Part shown: positions 9,143 through 17,022 of the stretch, in pieces
Layout: every line of letters begins with the position of its first letter
How positions within the stretch are numbered: position 1 is the stretch's first letter
Assembly (NCBI GenBank): GCA_963783335.1
Contig: CAWAND010000006.1
Location: 62,001-126,000 of the forward strand
Length of the DNA stretch: 64,000 bases
Direction: 5' to 3'
Origin: CAWAND01 sp963783335
GTDB taxonomy: Bacteria; Chloroflexota; Anaerolineae; Anaerolineales; E44-bin32
Translations under genes and position numbers: made by a program
Notes under the pieces: generated by a model
What the model saw: only the letters and a program-made list of their open reading frames with translations
What the model was told of the DNA's origin: nothing
The model's database searches: none

Positions 9143-9171
9143 TTGTCATACGCCTATGGCAACGGTATGAT
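9143..9171 (+). promoter_or_regulatory. Promoter of rpe (TTGTCA-N17-TATGAT), predicting a leaderless mRNA
   Basis: A -35 TTGTCA (9143-9148) and -10 TATGAT (9166-9171) are 17 nt apart. The expected transcription start falls on or next to ATG 9179, so the message would have essentially no 5' leader. No Shine-Dalgarno is seen before either candidate ATG, which fits. Confidence 0.55.
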
Positions 9172-9178
9172 TGGCCCA

Positions 9179-9868
9179 ATGACCCCACCTTCCCTAATCT
9201 CGGCTTCTATCCTGTCGGCGGATTTTACCAAGTTGGGCGAGGCGATCCATCAGGTGGAAACCGCCGGTGCCGACTGGATCCATCTCGACGTTATGGATGG
9301 GCACTTCGTCCCCAACTTGACGATGGGACCGGTCATCGTGCGGGCCTGCCGCAGCGCCACGGCCCTGCCCCTGGACGTCCACCTGATGGTGGAGAAGCCC
9401 GAACGACTGCTGACCGAGTTCATTGAGGCCGGAGCCGATTCGCTCACGGTTCACGTTGAAGCGGGCCCCAACCTTCATCGAACCGTGATGCAGATCCAGG
9501 AGTCAGGCTGCCGAGCAGGCGTAGCCATCAACCCGGGTACACCGGCAGAGGCCCTTCGAGCCATCATTTCTCAAGCTGACTTGGTGCTCGTGATGACGGT
9601 GAATCCTGGCTATGCCGGCCAGTCGTTCATCGAGTCCAGCATTGACAAGATTGAGAGTGTCCGCCGGCTCCGAGATGAGCTCGGGAGTGACGCCCTGATC
9701 CAGGTGGATGGAGGCATCAACAAGGCCACGGCCGGCCCGACAAGGCACGCCGGGGCACAGGTCTTTGTGGCCGCCAGTGCCATCTTCAAACATCCAGACG
9801 GCATCAGGGCAGGTGTCGAGTCGCTGCGCCGTGCTCTGGAAACCGAAGTGGCACGAGACCGCTCATGA
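9179..9868 (+). CDS. rpe: Ribulose-phosphate 3-epimerase
   Basis: This enzyme interconverts D-ribulose 5-phosphate and D-xylulose 5-phosphate in the pentose phosphate pathway. It is a TIM barrel; metal and catalytic residues are visible in HLDVMDGHFVPNLT, DVHLMVEKP, VNPGYAGQSF and QVDGGIN. The phosphate-binding end reads VAASAIF instead of the common AGSAIF, a mild variation. The frame stays open far upstream (GTG at 9092, ATG at 9167). I chose ATG 9179 because family members begin at this point and a promoter -10 ends 7 nt before it. The upstream alternatives overlap the promoter. Confidence 0.9.
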   Translation: MTPPSLISASILSADFTKLGEAIHQVETAGADWIHLDVMDGHFVPNLTMGPVIVRACRSATALPLDVHLMVEKPERLLTEFIEAGADSLTVHVEAGPNLHRTVMQIQESGCRAGVAINPGTPAEALRAIISQADLVLVMTVNPGYAGQSFIESSIDKIESVRRLRDELGSDALIQVDGGINKATAGPTRHAGAQVFVAASAIFKHPDGIRAGVESLRRALETEVARDRS

Positions 9869-9898
9869 AAACCGGCCGCCGAGTGCTCGGCGGCCGGT
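9867..9898 (-). terminator. Intrinsic terminator of rpmB
   Basis: ACCGGCCGCCGAG (9871-9883) pairs perfectly with CTCGGCGGCCGGT (9886-9898). Read on the minus strand, the hairpin is followed by TTTT. It lies 36 nt beyond the rpmB stop and just after the converging rpe stop. Confidence 0.75.
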
Positions 9899-9933
9899 GG
9901 CAACTCATCACGAGAGGACGAATCCCGTTGGTG

Positions 9934-10113
9934 TCAGACTTTGGCCGTACGCTTCAGGCACTTGCTGCAGAGGATCTTCTGGACCTGCTTCCCGTTTTCC
10001 ATCACCTTCACCTTGTGCAAGTTGGGCCGGAAGGTGCGCCGGGTCGCCTTCATGGAGAAGCTGCGATTACGTCCAAAACTGGTTGTCTTGCCACAGTGTT
10101 CACACTTTGCCAT
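9934..10113 (-). CDS. rpmB: 50S ribosomal protein L28 (zinc-ribbon form)
   Basis: A short gene of 59 residues. Translation begins MAKCEHCGKTTSFGRNRS and ends CSKCLKRTAKV, which is recognisable as L28. Two CxxC pairs (CEHC near the start, CSKC near the end) make this the zinc-binding C+ form of the protein. Basic patches such as ATRRTFRPN fit rRNA binding. It is transcribed divergently from the asp23-fakA-degV operon, an arrangement common in Gram-positive-type genomes, and has its own terminator. Confidence 0.93.
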   Translation of the reverse strand: MAKCEHCGKTTSFGRNRSFSMKATRRTFRPNLHKVKVMENGKQVQKILCSKCLKRTAKV

Positions 10114-10220
10114 CGACCGAGAATCCTTTCCTCGATTGAATACTCACGCTCAAGCGGCGCTAATGTTACCACACATCATCCGTCCCGGTCCTCCAGATCA
10201 GATGTGGGAGCGCGCTCAAA

Positions 10221-10580
10221 ATGACTGCTGGCCAAGCCACCAACCTCGGCACGATCAGCATTTCGCCTCGGGCAATTGCCACCATTGCCTGCCAAGCAGC
10301 CACTCAATCCTACGGTGTGGTCGGCATGGCTGCCAAGAACCTCATAAATGGGCTGGCAAACGCTCTGGCGGCCGATCCAACACATGGCGTGGTTGTACGA
10401 TCCGAACGTGACCGCATCGAGATCGACATATATATTGTGGTTGAGTATGGAACCCGCATCGCGACTGTGGCGCACAGCGTGGCTAATGCCGTTAAGTATC
10501 AGGTCGAGCGAGCCATCGGCATGTCCGTCGCGTCAGTCGACGTGCACGTGCAGGATCTGCGCATCAGTGACACTGACTAA
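10221..10580 (+). CDS. Asp23/Gls24 family protein (YloU-like)
   Basis: 119 residues with the Asp23/Gls24 pattern: LGTISISPRAIATIACQAA at the start, the central YGVVGMAAK and a final valine-rich strand VDVHVQDLRI. The family is often encoded directly upstream of the DAK2-type fatty acid kinase, as here (9 nt gap). Members are linked to envelope stress or act as small membrane-proximal scaffolds; the exact role is not known. A GGGAG lies about 10 nt before the ATG. Confidence 0.85.
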   Translation: MTAGQATNLGTISISPRAIATIACQAATQSYGVVGMAAKNLINGLANALAADPTHGVVVRSERDRIEIDIYIVVEYGTRIATVAHSVANAVKYQVERAIGMSVASVDVHVQDLRISDTD

Positions 10581-10589
10581 ATTGACTGG

Positions 10590-12281
10590 ATGACATCATT
10601 GACTGAAGTAGCCCCACGATTGCAGCAGCGCTTGTCAGCTCGCTATGCGAGCCTTGACGGCAATGCATTGCGTCAAGGCGTTGAAGCTGCGTATACGTGG
10701 CTCAAGACAAACCACAAGGTTGTCAACAACCTGAATGTGTTCCCCGTACCGGACGGCGACACCGGAACCAACATGATGCTTACCATGCAGGCCGCATGGG
10801 AGGAGATCCAGGCGCACGAAGAGGGCTCTCTGGGGACGATCGCCAAAGCTGTGGCCCATGGCGCGCTTATGGGGGCCAGAGGCAATTCGGGTGTCATTCT
10901 CTCCCAGCTGTGGCGGGGCTTTGCTCGGGCGATTGATGACAAGGATGAGATCGGGGTCGACGGTGTGGTTGAAGCCTTGGCAGAGGCCCGGGATACGGCC
11001 TACAAAGGCGTTGTCCGCCCGGTCGAAGGGACGATTCTGACCGTGTCCAAGGATGTGTCCCAGGCGGCTAGCGACGCCTTGACCGCCGGTGTTACTTCAA
11101 CCCTCGAGCTCCTCGAACGGGTCGTCGATGCGGCGGAGGCTTCCGTCGCCAACACCCCGGAACTGCTGCCCATCTTGAAGCAAGCGGGCGTTGTCGACTT
11201 AGGCGGCATGGGACTGTTCTTTATACTCGAAGGCATGCTCCGATCCGCTTACGGCTTGCCTTTGGATCAAACCGAGCAAGCCACGCACCCTCTGCCGAGT
11301 TTGGACTTCGAGAGCGCACAGGATTCTGTCGAACCAGGTCAGGACTGGGAGGTCATTGTCGATTTCCGCCCGAACAGTGAAATGGACGTGAGCGATTTCT
11401 ATCAACACTTAGAGGCCATGGGGACATCGATCCAGGTGGGTGAATGGGACGGGCTGTACCGTATGCATATCCACGTTCCCGACGACACCCAGTATGTGCC
11501 CATTGACTACATCCGCGGCCTGGGCACCATTAGCAAGGTCGCTATCGAGAATTTGATGGAACAGGTCGAGCATGAAGTTGGGTCGTCTGACGGAATTGAG
11601 ATCCACACGGAAAACGCCGTGCCCGGAAGCGTGGCAGTTGTGGCAGTGGCTCCCGGCCCCGGCCTGGCGCGTGTCTTCACCAGCCTGGGGGCTGCGGCTG
11701 TGATTGAAGGCGGTCAGACGATGAATCCGAGTACGAAGCAGATCCTATCTGCCATCGATCGGCTGGCCAGCGAAGACATCCTGATTCTGCCGAACAACAA
11801 AAACATCTTCATGGCAGCCAATCAGGCCGCTGAATTGACGGTCAAGCATGTCGAGGTGGTGCCGGCTCGATCCGTCCCTCAGGGCGTCTCTGCCATGCTC
11901 CGCTTGGATCGCGAAAATGATCTTGAAACCAATCTGGGTCAGATGAGTGATGCACTGGGGGACAGTAGGACCGGCGAGATTACCGTCGCCACGCGCAGTG
12001 TTGAGCTCGACGGCGTGAATGCGGAGGAAGGCCAAGTCATCGGGCTGCTGGAAGGCGAGCTGGTGGTTTGCGGCAACGAGCTTGGCCCGATGCTCCTGGC
12101 CCTACTTGAAACGGCCGATGTTGAACAGGCAGAGCTGGTCACCCTCTACCACGGCAAAGATCTCTCCCCGCAAGAGGCAAACGCTCTGGCGGATCTGGTG
12201 CGGGAACGCTGGCCCGAGCTCGAAGTTGAACTTGTGGACGGCGGCCAGCCGCACTATTGGTTTATCCTATCGATTGAATGA
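10590..12281 (+). CDS. fakA: DAK2-domain fatty acid kinase, catalytic subunit (FakA/YloV-like)
   Basis: FakA phosphorylates fatty acids held by a DegV-family FakB protein, giving acyl phosphates for phospholipid synthesis. The DAK2 ATP-binding domain is at the N-terminus with NVFPVPDGDTGTNM around residues 46-59, then GARGNSGVILSQLWRG and KQAGVVDLGGMG. Middle and C-terminal domains typical of YloV complete the 563 residues. Its stop overlaps the start of the following degV gene by 4 nt (ATGA). That partner is the natural FakB candidate. Confidence 0.88.
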   Translation: MTSLTEVAPRLQQRLSARYASLDGNALRQGVEAAYTWLKTNHKVVNNLNVFPVPDGDTGTNMMLTMQAAWEEIQAHEEGSLGTIAKAVAHGALMGARGNSGVILSQLWRGFARAIDDKDEIGVDGVVEALAEARDTAYKGVVRPVEGTILTVSKDVSQAASDALTAGVTSTLELLERVVDAAEASVANTPELLPILKQAGVVDLGGMGLFFILEGMLRSAYGLPLDQTEQATHPLPSLDFESAQDSVEPGQDWEVIVDFRPNSEMDVSDFYQHLEAMGTSIQVGEWDGLYRMHIHVPDDTQYVPIDYIRGLGTISKVAIENLMEQVEHEVGSSDGIEIHTENAVPGSVAVVAVAPGPGLARVFTSLGAAAVIEGGQTMNPSTKQILSAIDRLASEDILILPNNKNIFMAANQAAELTVKHVEVVPARSVPQGVSAMLRLDRENDLETNLGQMSDALGDSRTGEITVATRSVELDGVNAEEGQVIGLLEGELVVCGNELGPMLLALLETADVEQAELVTLYHGKDLSPQEANALADLVRERWPELEVELVDGGQPHYWFILSIE

Positions 12282-13145
12282 GAAACTCACGGGTTCGCAT
12301 CGTCACCGACTCTTCCGCCCGATTCCCCGACCCCAAGCTGTGGGAACACCCGCTGCTCACCCCGGTCGAGTACACCATCCGGCAATCTCAGCAACAGCGG
12401 GTCGAGATTCCCGGCGCCAGCATGGAAGATTATCGTGATCTCTTCCTCGAAGGCGGCGAGCCTACGGTGGCCGATGAACCCGCCCTTGCCCGGTTCGTGC
12501 GCACGTACCAGGAGCTGCATCAGCAGACAGACCAGATCATCTCACTTCACACAGCCTCTGCCGCCAGCCACGCTTTTTCGAATGCGCTCAAAGCGAGCGA
12601 GCAGCTCTTGGGTCGATGCGAGATTCAGGTGATCGAACTCGCAGACCATGTCCTTTGGGCTGGGCCTTTTGACACAGGCGGCCATTCAGGCAGCCGAGGC
12701 CGGACAATCTTTTGATGACATTGTGCGTATCGTGCGCGGCATGATCCCACGTCTGTACATGATCTTCTTCTTGGAGGACCTTTCTCATCTGCAAAGGCAT
12801 CATCTTGTAACCCGGTCTCAGGCCATTCTGGGCAATATGCTGGGCGTGATCGCCTTTCTGACGATGGAAGATGGTCGGCTGATACCGATGGAGAAAGTCC
12901 GCTCACGGCCTCGTGCGCTGGAGAAGCTGATCGAGTTTGTGGCCGAGTTCTCCGATCTGGAGCACATCGCGCTTATGCACGGCCTCCACCGTGACCAGGA
13001 CGATCTCAGCTGGTTGGATGAAAGACTTGGATCTCTCCACCCTGGCGTGCCGATCAGTCATGCTGACTACGGGCCGACCATGGGAACCTTGGTGGGAACG
13101 GATAGTCTGGGTGTGATCGTGCTGGAGAAGAATGGTGGTCACTAG
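12278..13145 (+). pseudogene. DegV family fatty-acid-binding protein (FakB-like), frameshifted by one base
   Basis: The first frame gives RIVTDSSARFP (the DegV fatty-acid/phosphate site) up to about 12635. The rest (FGLGLLTQAAIQAA onwards to 13145) is in another frame. Removing one A from 12636-12637 gives VIDSQTMSFGLGLL, which fits the DegV consensus exactly, so the break is a single-base insertion. Everything else is intact and of normal length (about 288 residues). FakB proteins present fatty acids to FakA, whose gene overlaps this one. It could be a sequencing error or a recent mutation. Confidence 0.85.
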
Positions 13146-13280
13146 CCGGGAACTCAGATCGACAGGAGCGTCTATCGCACGTGTGCGGCGAGCGAGGTCT
13201 GGCGGCTCAGGCGCACCCGTGAACGCGATGGTATCATTGGCACCCGTCAGCTTGGTTTGGCGTCCGTCTATAGGAATCGA

Positions 13281-15809
13281 TTGAAGCAGCTGCCCCCTAT
13301 AAATCCTTCCATTGAGAAGCTCGTCAAATACATCGAACTCGAGTGCCAGCGCGGGTTCGACAACAAGGCAGTCATGGGTGGGCTGGATCGGATGTTGGAT
13401 CCTTGGCGCTCTGAGGCTGAGGCGTCAAGATTGGATCCAACCTTGATCGAAGCCGTGATGACGCGCTTAAGGGACTATCCCGGCCTTAGCCCGACATCGA
13501 GAGAAGAAACCCTGCAGGGCATTTGGGCTCGGTTGGCGAGGGAAGCAGCCGATCTGGGACCGTTTCCCGCATCACCCGAAGGGGAGGCTCCGGTTGAATC
13601 AGCTCCTGAGCCGTTGGAGGACGTGAAAGACGACAAGCGCCCCGAAGTGGGTGATCCACCGGCTCAGGAAACCCAACCGCCCCCGAAGAAGAAGGCCCGG
13701 CCCCCTGCTCCCATGCCCGAAGATGATGAGCAAGATGGCACGCCAGCCGCTATGGGGGCGCCTCTCACCACGATTGCTGGCATCGGTCCCAAGTCTGCAA
13801 AGACACTCCGCAAGCTCGGTCTGGAAACTCTGGGCGATCTGCTGTGGCACCTGCCTCGTCGGTACGATGATTACTCTCAACTCAAAACCATCAATCGATT
13901 GTGGTATGGCGAAGATGTCACGATCATCGCCAATGTAGACAAGATTCGGGTTCGACCCGTACGGGGCGGCAAGATGAAGCTGGTTGAAGCTGTCGTGACG
14001 GATGGAACCGGATCGCTCCGGGTAACCTGGTTCAACCAACCTTGGATTGCCAACAAACTCAAGCCCGGCCAAGCTGTCGTCCTCTCCTCCCGAGTGGATC
14101 AGTATCTCGGCCATCTCACCATGAGCAGTCCCGAATGGGAACTGCTCGAGCGCGAGCAACTTCACACGAACCGCATTGTGCCCGTCTATCCATTGACTGC
14201 CGGCATCACGTCCAAGTGGATGCGGAAGGTGATGCACTCAGTGGTCCTCCGCTTGGCGCCTCGGCTTCCAGATCCGATGCCCGGCTCGGTACTCAACAGC
14301 ACCGGATTGATGGGCTTGAGCGATGCCATCATCCAGGTTCACTTCCCGGAAGATCAGGCGACGCTTGGCCGGGCCCAGAAGCGCCTCGCATTCGACGAGA
14401 TGTTCATGCTTCAGTACGGAGTGCTGCGTCAGAAACAATCCTGGGAGCGGCTCGAATCAAGGGCGATGCCAGTTCTCGACGATTGGTTGTCCCAATTCAC
14501 AGAACGCTTGCCATTTGAACTCACCAAGGCTCAGGTCCGCGCCCTGGACGACATCCGATCCGACATGACCGAAACCCACCCCATGAACCGCTTGCTGGAA
14601 GGAGACGTGGGATCGGGCAAGACCGCCATCGCCGCAGCCGCCATCGGTATGGCTGTCGCCAACGGATCACAGTCAGCCATGATGGCCCCCACAAGTATCC
14701 TTGCTGAACAACATTTCCAAACGCTGAGCGAGATGCTTCCTAAAGCTGCAGATGTACCCTCCGAAGCAATCCGGCTGATCACTGGCGCTACTCCCGACTC
14801 TGAAAAGGAAGCCATACGTCAAGGGTTAAAGAATGGATCGATCAAGGTGATCGTCGGAACACACGCCTTGCTGGAGGACCCCATCGAATTTGCCGATCTT
14901 GGATTGGCGATCATTGACGAACAGCATCGTTTTGGCGTCGAACAGCGCGGAACCTTGCGCGGCAAGGGTGACGCCCCAAATCTGCTCGTCATGACCGCCA
15001 CGCCCATCCCCCGATCGTTGGCTCTGACGATCTACGGTGACCTTGAGCTCTCGGTGATCGACGAGATGCCCCCCGGGCGCATTCCGGTCGAAACAAGGGT
15101 GCTCGCGCCACTTGAGAGATCACGAGCCTACAACTTCATCATTGGGCAGTTGGAATCCGGCCGCCAGGCTTTCGTTATCTACCCACTTGTGGAAGAGTCA
15201 GAGAAGATCGAGGCCAAAGCAGCCACGGAGGAATATGAGATCCTCCAGGAGAAGGTCTTTTTCAACTTCAAGGTCGGGTTGCTGCATGGCAAGCTTCCCC
15301 AAGAGCAGAAGGACAGCGTTATGGAGTCCTTCCGTCAGGGGGAATTCGATGTCCTGGTCTCGACCTCGGTGGTGGAGGTTGGCGTCGACGTGCCAAATGC
15401 ATCCGTCGTCCTCATCGAAGGTGCCAACCGGTTCGGCCTTTCTCAGCTGCACCAGTTCAGAGGCCGTGTCGGGCGAAGCCGACACGCGTCATACTGTCTG
15501 TTGATCCCAGACAGCGAGTCCGAACAGGATAATGAGCGACTTAAAGCCATGGAAGCGACCAATGATGGCTTTGAACTGGCCGAACTCGACCTGGCCCAGA
15601 GGGGGCCTGGAGATTTCTTTGGCACTCGCCAGTCCGGCATGCAGCAGCTCCGAACCGCAGAGCTGACCGATGTCAAGTTGATCGAGCTTGCCCGAAAAGA
15701 GGCCAAAACCATTTTTCAGGACGATCCCGAACTCGCGCACCCCGAGCACCAAAACCTGGCAGAGGCTGTGGAGCGCTTCTGGTCAGGTGGAGAGGGAGAC
15801 ATCAGTTGA
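13281..15809 (+). CDS. recG: ATP-dependent DNA helicase RecG with an N-terminal extension
   Basis: RecG remodels stalled replication forks and Holliday junctions. The first roughly 160 residues are an extra helical domain plus a charged Pro/Glu-rich linker not found in E. coli RecG. The wedge domain then begins at TTIAGIGPKSAKTLRKLG. Helicase motifs: LEGDVGSGKTA (Walker A), DEQHRFGVEQR (motif II), MTATPIPRSLALT (motif III) and HQFRGRVGRS (motif VI). I chose TTG 13281 because TAGGA lies 6 nt upstream; an in-frame TTG at 13257 is possible. The stop overlaps the coaD start. Confidence 0.93.
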   Translation: MKQLPPINPSIEKLVKYIELECQRGFDNKAVMGGLDRMLDPWRSEAEASRLDPTLIEAVMTRLRDYPGLSPTSREETLQGIWARLAREAADLGPFPASPEGEAPVESAPEPLEDVKDDKRPEVGDPPAQETQPPPKKKARPPAPMPEDDEQDGTPAAMGAPLTTIAGIGPKSAKTLRKLGLETLGDLLWHLPRRYDDYSQLKTINRLWYGEDVTIIANVDKIRVRPVRGGKMKLVEAVVTDGTGSLRVTWFNQPWIANKLKPGQAVVLSSRVDQYLGHLTMSSPEWELLEREQLHTNRIVPVYPLTAGITSKWMRKVMHSVVLRLAPRLPDPMPGSVLNSTGLMGLSDAIIQVHFPEDQATLGRAQKRLAFDEMFMLQYGVLRQKQSWERLESRAMPVLDDWLSQFTERLPFELTKAQVRALDDIRSDMTETHPMNRLLEGDVGSGKTAIAAAAIGMAVANGSQSAMMAPTSILAEQHFQTLSEMLPKAADVPSEAIRLITGATPDSEKEAIRQGLKNGSIKVIVGTHALLEDPIEFADLGLAIIDEQHRFGVEQRGTLRGKGDAPNLLVMTATPIPRSLALTIYGDLELSVIDEMPPGRIPVETRVLAPLERSRAYNFIIGQLESGRQAFVIYPLVEESEKIEAKAATEEYEILQEKVFFNFKVGLLHGKLPQEQKDSVMESFRQGEFDVLVSTSVVEVGVDVPNASVVLIEGANRFGLSQLHQFRGRVGRSRHASYCLLIPDSESEQDNERLKAMEATNDGFELAELDLAQRGPGDFFGTRQSGMQQLRTAELTDVKLIELARKEAKTIFQDDPELAHPEHQNLAEAVERFWSGGEGDIS

Positions 15810-16336
15810 GGATCAGAGCGCTGTTCCCTGGAACATTTGATCCGATCCATTATGGACACATCGATATCGCCAGGCGTGGCGCAAACCTCTTTGACGAACT
15901 TGTGGTTGGCGTATACGACCGACCACTGAAGAGCCTTCTGTTTTCACCCGAGGAACGGATATCTATGGTGAAGAGCGAGTTGGCTGATATTGGAAACATT
16001 CGCGTGGTGGGATATCAGGGCCTGACGGTCGATTTCTGCCATGAAATATCCGCCAAAGTGATCGTTCGCGGTTTGCGCGTCTTTTCAGATTTTGAACACG
16101 AGTTCCGTATGGCGCTGGCCAACCACCGACTGGCCCCCGACATCGAAGTTGTTCCACTGATCACCAGTGAAGATCACACGTTTCTCACTGGAACGACGGT
16201 TCGGGAGATCGCCTCTTTGGGGGGCGATGTTACCGACTTTGTCACGCCCAGTGTGGCCAAGGCGCTCAAGCGTCGCTTTGAGGAACTTAGTGAAGAGGAC
16301 TCCGGCAAGTTCTCGATTTCCTCACTGCGGGACTGA
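15806..16336 (+). CDS. coaD: Phosphopantetheine adenylyltransferase
   Basis: CoaD transfers AMP from ATP to 4'-phosphopantetheine, the penultimate step of coenzyme A synthesis. The nucleotidyltransferase motif GTFDPIHYGHID is at the N-terminus and the second motif FLTGTTVREIASLGG corresponds to the ISSTxxRE site. The core of about 160 residues is normal, with a short acidic C-terminal extension. The TTG start overlaps the recG stop (AGTTGA), indicating coupling. Confidence 0.95.
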   Translation: MRIRALFPGTFDPIHYGHIDIARRGANLFDELVVGVYDRPLKSLLFSPEERISMVKSELADIGNIRVVGYQGLTVDFCHEISAKVIVRGLRVFSDFEHEFRMALANHRLAPDIEVVPLITSEDHTFLTGTTVREIASLGGDVTDFVTPSVAKALKRRFEELSEEDSGKFSISSLRD

Positions 16337-16340
16337 CCTG

Positions 16341-16369
16341 TTGACCGTCTGACCCATTCGGTGTACGCT
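16341..16369 (+). promoter_or_regulatory. Possible promoter of the coiled-coil protein gene (TTGACC-N17-TACGCT)
   Basis: A good -35 TTGACC (16341-16346) is followed at 17 nt by a modest -10 TACGCT (16364-16369), 66 nt before the next start codon. The predicted leader carries GGTGGACCGGAGG near the ATG. Confidence 0.45.
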
Positions 16370-16434
16370 TCGGCCTGAACCTTGCACCTTAGGGCGTAGG
16401 TCCGATCGACCGAAGAGGTGGACCGGAGGCTAGC

Positions 16435-16935
16435 ATGGACATCCTGCATTTGGTGGACCGATTGGAGGAGCTCTTCAACGAGAGCCGCCCGATTCCGTTC
16501 ACACACAACGTGGTGGTTGACGAGGATCGCATCCTCGAGATCATCGATCAGATGCGCATTTCGATCCCTGAAGAGGTCAAGAAGGCCCAGCAGGTGATCG
16601 CGCAGCGAGACCGCGTCCTTGCGCAATCGCAGGAAGAGGCCAACCGAACCATCAATTTGGCCAAACAGAAAGCCGACGAGGTGATCTCCCGAGACGCCGT
16701 CTCGCAAGCTGCCCAAGCCCGGGCGGAGCAGATCATCGAACAGGCACGCGCCGACGCCGAAGGCGTGCGTCGAGATGCCGACGAGTACGTTATCGAGAGC
16801 CTGGGCGCGCTGGAGGCCGAGCTCACCCGGCTCCTGACTCAGGCCCGCAACGGGATTGCCACGCTCTCAGCCGAACGCCAACGCCGCCTGCCACAAGACA
16901 ACATTCCCGAGGCCGTTGACCAGGAACAGGCTTAG
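16435..16935 (+). CDS. Coiled-coil protein resembling DivIVA/ATP-synthase-b-like proteins
   Basis: 166 residues with a folded N-terminus (MDILHLVDRLEELFNES) and then one long charged heptad-rich helix from about residue 38 to 150 (KKAQQVIAQRDRVLAQ and further). There is no membrane segment or signal peptide. Similar short coiled-coil proteins are annotated as DivIVA-like or cell-division-initiation proteins in related bacteria, but I cannot assign a function. A GGAGG-type site (ACCGGAGG) precedes the ATG and a strong terminator follows. Confidence 0.7.
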   Translation: MDILHLVDRLEELFNESRPIPFTHNVVVDEDRILEIIDQMRISIPEEVKKAQQVIAQRDRVLAQSQEEANRTINLAKQKADEVISRDAVSQAAQARAEQIIEQARADAEGVRRDADEYVIESLGALEAELTRLLTQARNGIATLSAERQRRLPQDNIPEAVDQEQA

Positions 16936-16965
16936 CAGGCGCTCCACTTTTCCTACTGAATCAAA

Positions 16966-17003
16966 CGGGACGGTGTCCGACAGACACCGTCCCGCTTTGT
17001 TTC
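16966..17003 (+). terminator. Intrinsic terminator
   Basis: CGGGACGGTGTC (16966-16977) pairs with GACACCGTCCCG (16983-16994), a 12-bp perfect stem with a 5-nt loop, followed by CTTTGTTTCTC. It separates the coiled-coil gene from the converging pyrG and may also work for pyrG. Confidence 0.8.
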
Positions 17004-17022
17004 TCAAACCTTCGACCGTGGC

